16,037 nt of DNA from a bacterium (GTDB taxonomy: Bacteria > Planctomycetota > J058 > JAJDCP01), in NCBI GenBank assembly GCA_030428695.1, contig JAUIEM010000226.1:1-16037 (forward strand), in the 5' to 3' direction. Both the position numbers and the translations under genes were made by a program. How positions within the stretch are numbered: the stretch's first letter is position 1; every line of letters begins with the position of its first letter. Under the pieces are notes generated by a model. That model was given only the letters and a program-made list of their open reading frames with translations. It had not been told where the DNA came from and searched no databases. Below are positions 1-6,559 of this stretch, in pieces.

Positions 1-51
1 CTGCGTAGCTATTTTGCCGCCACTGAAGACGCGGCCGAGAATGAGGGTTAA
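1..51 (+). CDS. Possible C-terminal end of an upstream gene (partial)
   Basis: The first reading frame is open from the window edge to a TAA at 49-51 and would give a 16-residue acidic tail (LRSYFAATEDAAENEG). It is in the same frame as the aldolase fragment that follows. The piece is too short to identify, and it could be non-coding sequence in a decaying region. The flanking contig would decide. Confidence 0.2.
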   Translation: MRSYFAATEDAAENEG

Positions 52-57
52 GCAACG

Positions 58-192
58 CTGTCGGACGCCGAGCTGGAAAAAACGGATAATCAGCCCACCG
101 AGGACGTCGCCGAGGGGCAGGGCATCCTGGCCGCGGACGAGAGCACCGGCACGATCAAGAAGCGCGTCGGCAAGGCGCGCACTGGACGCTGA
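58..192 (+). pseudogene. N-terminal remnant of class I fructose-bisphosphate aldolase
   Basis: Frame 1 after the TAA at 49-51 reads SDAELEKT, then 12 atypical residues, then GILAADESTGTIKKR, and ends at TGA 190-192. The GILAADESTGTI block is a well-known N-terminal signature of class I (Schiff-base) fructose-bisphosphate aldolase, a glycolytic enzyme of about 300-360 residues. Only about 44 residues remain, and the Schiff-base lysine and the rest of the barrel are absent. There is no ATG, GTG or TTG at the expected start; the codons just before SDAEL are ACG and CTG. The stretch between LEKT and GILAAD is longer than usual and lacks the normal ALVAPGK-type sequence. Third codon positions are almost all G or C from about 121 to 180, so this was recently coding. 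The remnant cannot be a working aldolase; the open question is whether it is a true deletion or an assembly error. Confidence 0.6.
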
Positions 193-809
193 CTCCGCAG
201 GCGCAGCAGGCGAGCGGGCCCGGCGCGCACCTGCCCGGCAGCGACCGCGCACTCTGGGAGGCCCGCCACGCCCGCTACACGCTGCCCTGGAGCAGCGCCC
301 TGAGCTACCTCGCGCTGCTCGTGATGTACGGCCTGGTGCTCGCGCTCCTCGCCGTGCCTGCGACGCGCTTTGCGACCACGAGCTGGTCCGTCGGCTGGGC
401 GACCATCAAAGTCTCCGGGTCCAACGTCGGCGGCACGATGACCTACAGCGGCTCGCTGCCCTCGCCGCTGTGGGCGATCGTCGGCCTGGCCCTGCTCGAG
501 CTCTGGCGCTACGCGGGCGTGATCTCGCGGAGCTGGGCGATCGGCACCAACGCGGTCGTCTTCACCGAGGGCGTGTTCTCGACCCGGGTCCGGGTTGTGC
601 AGCGGCGACCGGGGGAGACCGCGCACGTGCGGCGCGGGCGCGTCCTCCTCGAGTTCCCGCAGACCGCCGGGCTTCCCGCCGCGCGCCTCGAGCTGACCGG
701 CCTCGAGAGCCCCGCTCTGGCGGCGGAGATCTTCACCGAGAGCGCTCCGCCAGCGGCACGACCTGCGTCCAGGCACCCGCGCGGAACCCCGGGCTTTACA
801 GAGCCGTGA
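183..809 (+). pseudogene. Two-helix membrane protein lacking a recognisable start
   Basis: From about 183 the strong coding signal (nearly all third positions G or C) moves to frame 3 and continues to TGA 807-809. The product has two hydrophobic segments, around LSYLALLVMYGLVLALLAV and PLWAIVGLALLELW. A beta-rich soluble tail follows, containing AVVFTEGVFSTRVRVVQ and ending in a Pro/Arg-rich stretch. The arrangement recalls small bacterial membrane proteins with a PH-like (DUF304-type) domain, but this is a weak resemblance. The frame is open back to 90, yet no ATG, GTG or TTG occurs before GTG 318 and ATG 321, both of which lie inside the first membrane segment. Sequence upstream of those (LWEARHARYTLPWSS) looks coding, so the true start seems lost where the aldolase scrap was joined on. 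A short product starting at 318 or 321 remains possible. Confidence 0.5.
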
Positions 810-870
810 CCCGTGGCCCCGGGGCGCGTGACTACCATGGGGGGGGGAGACCTGCACGGAGGAACCCACC

Positions 871-1746
871 ATGCGCGCTCTGTTCGCGATCTTCCTGACC
901 CTTCCCCTGGCCCTCGCCGACGAGGCGCATCCGACGGCGGTCCGCACGCTGACGCCAGGACCCGACGGCACGCTGCTCACCGCAGCTGCCGACGGCCTCG
1001 TGCGCCAGCTCGACGCGTCCGGGCGCGCGCTCTGGACGCTGTCCGTCGGAGGACCCGCCTCCGCCCTCGCCTACGACCCCGTCCGCGGGCTGCTCGCCAG
1101 CGCCGGGGGCGGCGTGCTGCGCGTCCACGAGGTCGCTTCCGGAGCGCTGCTGTGGAGCCAGGAGAGCGCGACGTCTGCGCTGCGCTTCGGCGAAGCGGGC
1201 GCGCTGCACGCCCTGCGCGCCGGGGAGGCGGTCGAGGTGTTCGCCGCGCGGACCGGCGAACGGGACGCGGGGAGCGCGCTGCCCGCGGGCCTGAAGCTCC
1301 GCCTGAGCGGCGACGGCGGCCGCGCGCTCATCGCCGTGCCGGACGGCTGAAACGACGACCTCCACCTCGTCGAGGTGGACACCGGCCGTCTGCTCCTGAA
1401 TATCTCCGCCGGCGGCCGCGAAGAAGGCCATCCCGCGGCCGCCGCGGCGGACCGTTTCGCCAGCCCCCAGCTGTTCCTGCCCGAGGCCGTGCAGGTCTTC
1501 GCGGTCGAGGCGGGTGAGCCGCTCTTCACCGTCCATCACGGGAGCCCGGTGCGCGCGATCGCCCTGTCCCCCGCCGGGCGCCAGCTCGCTACCGCCTGCG
1601 CCGAGCGCCTGGCGGTCTGGTCTGCGGACGGCGAGCTCGTGCGCACGGCGGCGCTGGCGGGGGCGCCGGACGCCCTCGTGCTGCAGGCCGATGGCAGCGC
1701 CTGGAGCCTGATCGACGGCGCCCTGACGGTCAGTCGCCCGGACTGA
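871..1746 (+). pseudogene. Exported beta-propeller protein interrupted by an in-frame TGA
   Basis: ATG 871 is preceded by GGAGGA (858-863), spacing 7. The protein begins with a Sec signal peptide (MRALFAIFLTLPLALA), followed by WD40/PQQ-like blades such as GPDGTLLTAAADGLVRQLDASG and GLLASAGGGVLRVHEVASG. Codon 160 is TGA (1348-1350), after LIAVPDG. The same frame then continues without interruption (NDDLHLVEVDTGRLLLNI and further blades such as LSPAGRQLATACAERLAVWSADG) to TGA 1744-1746. Read through, the product would be about 290 residues, still short for a seven-blade propeller. Both halves are propeller-like and high in G/C at third positions, so this is one gene. A CGA (Arg) or TGG (Trp) to TGA change is the simplest cause; sequencing error and recoding are alternatives. 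TGA ends other genes here, so it is not a general sense codon. The function is unknown, probably periplasmic binding or scaffolding. It is convergent with the archaemetzincin gene, 18 bases away. Confidence 0.7.
1361..1379 (+). other. Perfect 8-bp hairpin just downstream of the in-frame TGA
   Basis: TCCACCTC and GAGGTGGA are perfect complements separated by a GTC triloop. The loop starts 18 nt after the TGA at 1348-1350. It lies inside the reading frame, encoding part of DLHLVEVD, so codon preference for a Leu/Val/Glu/Asp run could create it by chance. Position and loop base are compatible with a bacterial SECIS, but nothing else supports that role. Confidence 0.45.
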
Positions 1747-1764
1747 CGGGTTCCACGTGCCCCA

Positions 1765-2733
1765 TCAGCGCCCCTCGATCCACGCCCGGCGCTGCTCGAG
1801 CCAGTCCGCTTCCGCCTGCAGCCCGAGCTCCGCGCACTGCCCGGCGAGGTCCCGGTAGCGCTCGAGGGGCGCGAAGCCGGTCGCGCTCTGCAGCTTCCGC
1901 AGGCAGACCGGGCACAGGAACAGCGGCTGGCGGTCGGTCTCGGCGAGGTGGTTCGAGCCGTTCATCACACAGCTCCAGTACACGCAGTGCTGGATCCCGA
2001 ACATGTGCCCGGTCTCGTGCACGAGCACCTTGAGGCTGCGCAGCATCAGCAGCCGCGCGCTGTCCGCGTCCGCCTCCTCGCCGTAGAAGCCCGGCGCGTA
2101 GCGGGCGAAGCTGAACACCCCACTGCGGCCGCGCAGGCTCGCCATGCCGAAGACGAAGTTCCAGCTCTCCTTCGGATACAGGTCGGTCATCGTCAGCCCC
2201 AGCAGGCAGTAGCCGTCCGCGGGCAGCCGCGCGCGCAGGGCGTCGAGCAGCTCCGGCGCGCGGGCCTGCAGGACGCCCTGGTGCTGCCGGGTCGGAACCT
2301 CCAGCGCGTCGAGGGAGAGCGGCGGGAGGACCCGCACGGGCAGGCCGAAGTAGGCCGCCGTGAAGCGCTCGAGCACCGCGGCCGGCGGGCTGCCGGCACC
2401 GTCCAGGGCGCCGACCGGCTGGAGGCAGACCGTGCGCCGCGTCGCGTCGGGCACCTGGTAGTCCGCGGCGAGCCACTGCGGGTAGGTCTGCCCGGGCTCG
2501 TGGTGCTGGGCGAGCCAGTCGGAGGGGCCGGGCTCCGGCACGGGCACGTAGCAGACCGTGTCGTTGAAGACGCGTCGCAGCACCGGGTCGATCCCCTCGA
2601 GCGCGCCGACCGCCGCCGCCCGCGCGCCCGGCGGCAGCGGACCCGGACGCGTCAGCCGTTGGAACAGCCGGTGGCAGACCAGCCCGGCGAGGATGCAGAC
2701 GGCGAGGAACAGCCAGGGACGCAGGCGTCGCAA
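1765..2733 (-). CDS. Membrane-anchored archaemetzincin-family zinc metallopeptidase
   Basis: The product (322 aa) carries the full archaemetzincin signature. HETGHMFGIQH (residues 239-249) gives the three zinc-binding histidines, with catalytic Glu240 and Gly246. It is followed by Cys250, Cys255, Met257 (the Met-turn) and the pair Cys274/Cys277, which in this family hold a second, structural zinc. Archaemetzincins are putative peptidases with no settled physiological substrate. The usual protein is about 180-200 residues; here an N-terminal hydrophobic segment (about residues 7-19) and a long spacer are added. There is no good lipobox, so an N-terminal membrane anchor with the catalytic domain outside the cytoplasm is likely. 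The start is a TTG with GGAGAG upstream, two bases after the TAG of the dienelactone hydrolase gene, so the two are probably co-translated. It is the last gene of the minus-strand set. Confidence 0.85.
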   Translation of the reverse strand: MRRLRPWLFLAVCILAGLVCHRLFQRLTRPGPLPPGARAAAVGALEGIDPVLRRVFNDTVCYVPVPEPGPSDWLAQHHEPGQTYPQWLAADYQVPDATRRTVCLQPVGALDGAGSPPAAVLERFTAAYFGLPVRVLPPLSLDALEVPTRQHQGVLQARAPELLDALRARLPADGYCLLGLTMTDLYPKESWNFVFGMASLRGRSGVFSFARYAPGFYGEEADADSARLLMLRSLKVLVHETGHMFGIQHCVYWSCVMNGSNHLAETDRQPLFLCPVCLRKLQSATGFAPLERYRDLAGQCAELGLQAEADWLEQRRAWIEGR

Positions 2734-2735
2734 GG

Positions 2736-3596
2736 CTACTCTCCGCGCAGCTGCTCGCGGAAGAAGGCGAGCGTGCGCTCCCAGGCCAGGGCCGCCGCCT
2801 CGGGATGGTAGCGCGCCTCGCGGGTGTCGTTGTTGAACGCGTGCTCGGCGCCCTCGTAGAGGTGCAGGGTGTACTTCTTGCCGTGCTCCTTCAGCGCCTC
2901 CTCGTAGCCGGGCAGGCCCGCGTTGACCCGGTCATCGTTGCCCGCGTGGTGCAGGAGCAGGGGCGCCGCGAGCGACGGCACCTCCTCGGCAGGGAGCACG
3001 CGCCCGTAGTAGACCACCGCCGCGTCGATCAGGCCGGCGAAGATGGCGAGCCGGTTGCACATCGCCCCGCCCCAGCAGAAGCCGACGCAGCCGACCTTCT
3101 TGACGGTGTCCGCGCGGCTGCGCAGGTAGACCGCCGCGGCCACGAAGCCCGTCCGCGCGGCCTGCGGATCGAGGGCGCGGATGCCCTCGCGGGCCGCGTC
3201 CTCGTCCGCGGGCGTCCCGCCGCTGAGGCTGAGCGCGTCCGGGGCGAGCGCGATGAAGCCCTCGACGGCGAGGCGCCGGGCGACGTCCTCGATGTGGGCG
3301 TTGAGGCCGCGGTTCTCGTGGACGACGACGACCGCCGGCCAGGGCCCTTCCCCCTTCGGCCGCGCGAGGTAGCCCTGCCACTCCCCGCCCTCGACGGGCC
3401 AGGTCACGCGCTCGGTGACGATGCGCTCGTCGTCGGGGTCGATCTCGTCCCCGCGCACCCGGCCTTCGAGCAGGCTGAGGCAGGCGGCCGCGGCGGCGGC
3501 GCTGCCGGCGAGCTTCGACAGCCGGGTCAGGAACTCGCGCCGCGGCAGCGGCTCGTGGGTGTAGCGGTCGTACAGGTCGATGATCTCGCGGTCCAT
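2736..3596 (-). CDS. Dienelactone hydrolase family protein with twin-arginine signal
   Basis: This 286-aa alpha/beta-hydrolase has the dienelactone hydrolase layout. It shows HENRG (Glu94), the nucleophile elbow GFCWGG (Cys174 in place of Ser), Asp221 in GNDDRV and His252 in EHAFNND, giving a Cys-Asp-His triad. Family members hydrolyse lactones or esters; the substrate here cannot be read from sequence. Residues 19-22 are RREF, followed by a hydrophobic Ala-rich stretch (about 29-43), which fits a Tat signal and export of the folded enzyme, as in the YghX-type branch of the family. ATG 3594-3596 was chosen because AAGGAG lies 8 bases upstream (complement of 3605-3610) and the upstream extension of the frame is a shadow of the esterase gene. 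It lies 59 bases after the esterase stop and 2 bases before the archaemetzincin start. The short upstream gap contains TATACT on the minus strand (a possible -10) without a clear -35. Confidence 0.88.
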   Translation of the reverse strand: MDREIIDLYDRYTHEPLPRREFLTRLSKLAGSAAAAAACLSLLEGRVRGDEIDPDDERIVTERVTWPVEGGEWQGYLARPKGEGPWPAVVVVHENRGLNAHIEDVARRLAVEGFIALAPDALSLSGGTPADEDAAREGIRALDPQAARTGFVAAAVYLRSRADTVKKVGCVGFCWGGAMCNRLAIFAGLIDAAVVYYGRVLPAEEVPSLAAPLLLHHAGNDDRVNAGLPGYEEALKEHGKKYTLHLYEGAEHAFNNDTREARYHPEAAALAWERTLAFFREQLRGE

Positions 3597-3655
3597 CGGC
3601 GTCGCTCCTTGGATTCCTCGAACGATCGAGAGATCCTTGGAGTATACGGCGGCCG

Positions 3656-6076
3656 CTACGGCCCCGCGAGCTCGAGCTCTCCGCCGGCGGCGCTCCAGTC
3701 CTCCCCGAAGAAGCCGGCGGCCACGATGGCACCACTGCCCCGGCGCAGGAAGTCCGCGCGGTACACCGTCAGGTCCGGCCAGGCCGCGCCGGACACGAAG
3801 ATCGGCAGCCGGTCCCCACATCGCATCCCCTCCAGGCCGGTGCCCGCGACCACGCCGACCAGCGCGTCCGGGTCGTCCTTGCGGGGACGCACGGCGAGCA
3901 CGTGGAGGTCGTCGCCCTCCAGGGTGTGGCGTCCGCAGCGCACCGCCCCGGGCCCGACCTGCAGCTCGTCGTCGAGCAGCCGGGACCAGGCGCGGTTCGT
4001 GACGGCGTTGCCGTACAGCACGACGTTGCGCCCGGGCTCGGAAGCGCGGAGGAACAGGCTGTCCGGCAGCACCTCGAAGCTGCCGTTGCCCCGGTACCAG
4101 AACTGCTCGGCGTCGTAGCGCGCCCGGGCCTCTGCCCAGGCGTTCTCCTCCGGGCCGCCCGCGGTGCCGTAGACCAGCAGGGCCCGGCGCTGGAAGGCCT
4201 GCTTGAAGGGCCCCGCGCGGCCGGGCCGCTTGGCCGTGGGCGGAGGCGGACCCGCGACCTGCCAGGCCGGATCGCGCGCGAGCCACAGCTCGCCGTCCGC
4301 GGGCCAGGCGACGGCGAGAGGCTCGTCGTCGAGGGTGACGGTCAGCGATTCCCCCGGCTGCATCACCGCCCGGAGCGCGAGCCGCAGCCGCCGCACGTTG
4401 TCGGTGCTACCGACCACCCGTCGCTGGAGCGGCTCGACCCGCAGCCGGGCGCGGCTGAGTACCCGGTAGCGCTGCGGGGCCTCGACGCGCAGCCAGTGGT
4501 GGCGGGAGGAGATGCTCGGATCGGCGGTCGCGAAGTCGAGCTCCCGCAGCTCCCCCCGGCCGGGCAAGCGGCGGCGGGCGAAGAAGTCGAACATCGGCTT
4601 GAAGTCGACGCAGTCCGCACCGCGCTCCGGCGAGCGGTTCCACCAGTGCCCGGCGCCCGGCTCTTCATGGCCCCGGAAGTCCTCGTGGAACTCCCCGAGC
4701 ACGCGCATCATCTCCCGGGCCTGGGCGACCGGCACGTTGTCGTCGGCGTCGCCGTGCAGGACGAAGATGCCGAGCCCGGCGTAGTTCGAGCGCAGGTCGA
4801 GGGTCTGGCTCGGCAGCGCGGCCCGCGCGAGCAGCGCCCGCAGGGGGTCGTCGGTCGGGAAGCGGATGCCGCCGCCGTAGCTCTCGAAGGAGATCCACCC
4901 CGCGCTCGGCCCGATCGCCGCGAAGCGGTCGGGGAAGTGGGCGCCGAGTTGCCAGGTGCCGTGGCCCCCCATCGAGTGGCCGGTCAGGTACACCCGGGAG
5001 GGATCGTGGACCAGCGCCGCCTGCGCCTGCTCGAGCACCTCGAGGGCGTCGAGGCGTCCCCAGTCCTCCCAGTCGAAGCCGAAGCGCCGGCGGTTGGTCG
5101 GCGCGACGATGTGCAGCTCCGGACGCGACGCGTAGGCCCGCGCCTGGCCGAGCGCCCTCACCCCCGCCCCGTGCAGGCTCAGCACCAGCCCGGGACGCCG
5201 GTCGCTAACCGGATGCGCCGCCCGCAGGCCGTACATCTGGACGCTGCCGTCGACCGCGCTCAGGAAGGTGCGCGCGATCGCCTGCCCGGGCTCGCGGGTC
5301 GCCAGGCGCAAGGTCTCGCTCGCGCAGTAGCGCAGCCCCTCCCCGTCCCGCCGCCACAGCTCGAGCCGCAACGTCGCCTCCGCATCGGGCCCGGCCGGGA
5401 TCGCGAAGGGCTGCTTGAAGACGCCGAGGGCCGGGATGAAGCGGATCGCGCTCCGCGCCGCCGCCTCCCCCCGGTACACCCGCAGCTCCCCGGAGAAGGG
5501 CGCGGCGCCCGGGTTGCAGACCGGGATCGCCCCCCACATCGGCCCGTCGGACGGCGCCGGCAGATCCGGCAGGGTGGTGTCGGCGGGCAGCAGCGCCGCG
5601 TCGGCTGCCTCGTCCAAGCGGGCGCGCAGCTTCCCCCGGCCGACGCTGAACAGCAGCAGGTTCGGCCCCGCCTGAAGGGCGACGGGCACGGTGACGAAGC
5701 CGTGGTTGTACGGGTCCCCCTGGCGCGGCACGCCGTTGACGAAGACCGTCCCGTGGCCGCGGGCCTCGAGCAGGTACACTCCCGCCTCCTCGAGCGTCAG
5801 CGTCCAGGCCGCGTAGCCGCCCCGCAAGGCCGGGTCCTCGAGCCAGCCCTGCTCGTTCGCCTTCAACGTGCGCCAGGTCAGCGTCGCCGTGCCCGCGTCG
5901 AGGCGCGCGCCCTCGCGGACCTCGAGGCTGCCGTCGAGCAGCGCGGCCTCGACGTGGTCGACGTGGACGGGCATCCGCCCGCGCACCGAGCCACCGGTGA
6001 GGACCAGGGCCTCGTCGAGCTGGTATTGGGCGGCGGCGACAGAAGTCAGGAGGATGAGACTGAGCGGGAGGCGCAT
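3656..6076 (-). CDS. Secreted alpha/beta-hydrolase (prolyl-oligopeptidase / PHB-depolymerase-like esterase or peptidase)
   Basis: This 806-aa protein starts with a Sec signal peptide (MRLPLSLILLTSVAAAQ). The N-terminal 280 residues are beta-rich and include a carbohydrate-binding or Ig-like region (YLLEARGHGTVFVNG). The hydrolase core lies at about 280-500: oxyanion segment LHGAG (301-305), nucleophile elbow GHSMGG with Ser368, acid in HGDADDNV (Asp443 or Asp445) and His477 in GAGHWWN. The C-terminal 300 residues form a further beta-rich region of unknown role. This three-part form is typical of annotated prolyl oligopeptidase family serine peptidases and related esterases. Substrates could be peptides, polyesters or acylated polysaccharides, and sequence does not choose among them. 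ATG 6076 has GAGGA 7 bases upstream. It is the first gene of the minus-strand hydrolase set and is preceded by 483 bases of gene-free repeat-bearing DNA. Confidence 0.85.
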   Translation of the reverse strand: MRLPLSLILLTSVAAAQYQLDEALVLTGGSVRGRMPVHVDHVEAALLDGSLEVREGARLDAGTATLTWRTLKANEQGWLEDPALRGGYAAWTLTLEEAGVYLLEARGHGTVFVNGVPRQGDPYNHGFVTVPVALQAGPNLLLFSVGRGKLRARLDEAADAALLPADTTLPDLPAPSDGPMWGAIPVCNPGAAPFSGELRVYRGEAAARSAIRFIPALGVFKQPFAIPAGPDAEATLRLELWRRDGEGLRYCASETLRLATREPGQAIARTFLSAVDGSVQMYGLRAAHPVSDRRPGLVLSLHGAGVRALGQARAYASRPELHIVAPTNRRRFGFDWEDWGRLDALEVLEQAQAALVHDPSRVYLTGHSMGGHGTWQLGAHFPDRFAAIGPSAGWISFESYGGGIRFPTDDPLRALLARAALPSQTLDLRSNYAGLGIFVLHGDADDNVPVAQAREMMRVLGEFHEDFRGHEEPGAGHWWNRSPERGADCVDFKPMFDFFARRRLPGRGELRELDFATADPSISSRHHWLRVEAPQRYRVLSRARLRVEPLQRRVVGSTDNVRRLRLALRAVMQPGESLTVTLDDEPLAVAWPADGELWLARDPAWQVAGPPPPTAKRPGRAGPFKQAFQRRALLVYGTAGGPEENAWAEARARYDAEQFWYRGNGSFEVLPDSLFLRASEPGRNVVLYGNAVTNRAWSRLLDDELQVGPGAVRCGRHTLEGDDLHVLAVRPRKDDPDALVGVVAGTGLEGMRCGDRLPIFVSGAAWPDLTVYRADFLRRGSGAIVAAGFFGEDWSAAGGELELAGP

Positions 6077-6206
6077 CGGGCGGTCCTCGTCGGGGGGTGC
6101 CGCCAGTCTAGCAGAGCGGGGCTGCGTGCGTCGGGGTCAGGGGCCCGGAGGCGGGACTTCCGGGATTTCCCCCCCGTCGACCCTGGACAAGATTCGATGT
6201 GGTCAG

Positions 6207-6542
6207 CAACGCAGAGGGGGAAGAAGACTTTCAACGCAGAGGCTCAGAGTCGCAGAGGCGCAGAGCGGGCCTCTGGCGACGGATGCGGGATCGCGACGAG
6301 GGAGGGCCGACGGCGGGAGCTCCGTGCTCCCCGCTTTCCTGCACCCGGTGATTCCCAGCCGTCCGCAGAGCTTTGCTCTGTTCTTTCCCCCTCCCCGCAT
6401 CCCCGCAATTGATGGATGTGCATCCGGTCCGGAACATCCGTCAGCCGTCCACCCTCGCGATCCAGCTCCCGCCGGCAGAGGCCCGCTCTGCGCCTCTGCG
6501 ACTCTGCGCCTCTGCGTTAAGACTCCTCTTCCTTCTCTGTGA
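6207..6542. repeat. Inverted repeat of the CGCAGAGGCGCAGAG family in a 483-bp gene-free gap
   Basis: The gap 6077-6559 has no gene. Its left arm 6233-6275 and right arm 6476-6518 are 43 bp each and are reverse complements with one mismatch. Similarity continues outward (GGAAGA and GAGTCTT-like stretches to about 6211 and 6542). It also continues inward in degraded form (GGATCGCGA-like stretches near 6288 and 6455). Each arm is built of 8-9-bp units of the CGCAGAGG/CGCAGAGT kind. Between the arms is a small hairpin, CAGAGC-TTT-GCTCTG (6366-6380). Repeats of this type occur between genes in many unrelated bacteria and often give spurious NAEAQSRRGAE-like ORFs, as here. The element may be a non-autonomous mobile element or a palindromic repeat; no transposase is nearby. 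It separates two minus-strand genes. Confidence 0.85.
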
Positions 6543-6559
6543 TAGGAGCCAGACACCCG

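Noticed and set aside
6366..6380. Hairpin CAGAGC-TTT-GCTCTG as a terminator
   Set aside because: It has no U-run after it on the minus strand, where the nearest upstream gene ends. It is better explained as part of the repeat element.
3902..6412. An 836-codon plus-strand open frame opposite the esterase gene
   Set aside because: It is the antisense shadow of the esterase, whose signal peptide, catalytic triad and ribosome site are all clear on the minus strand.
6203..6556. Short ORFs with NAEAQSRRGAE-like products
   Set aside because: They are translations of the CGCAGAG-type inverted repeat and not genes.
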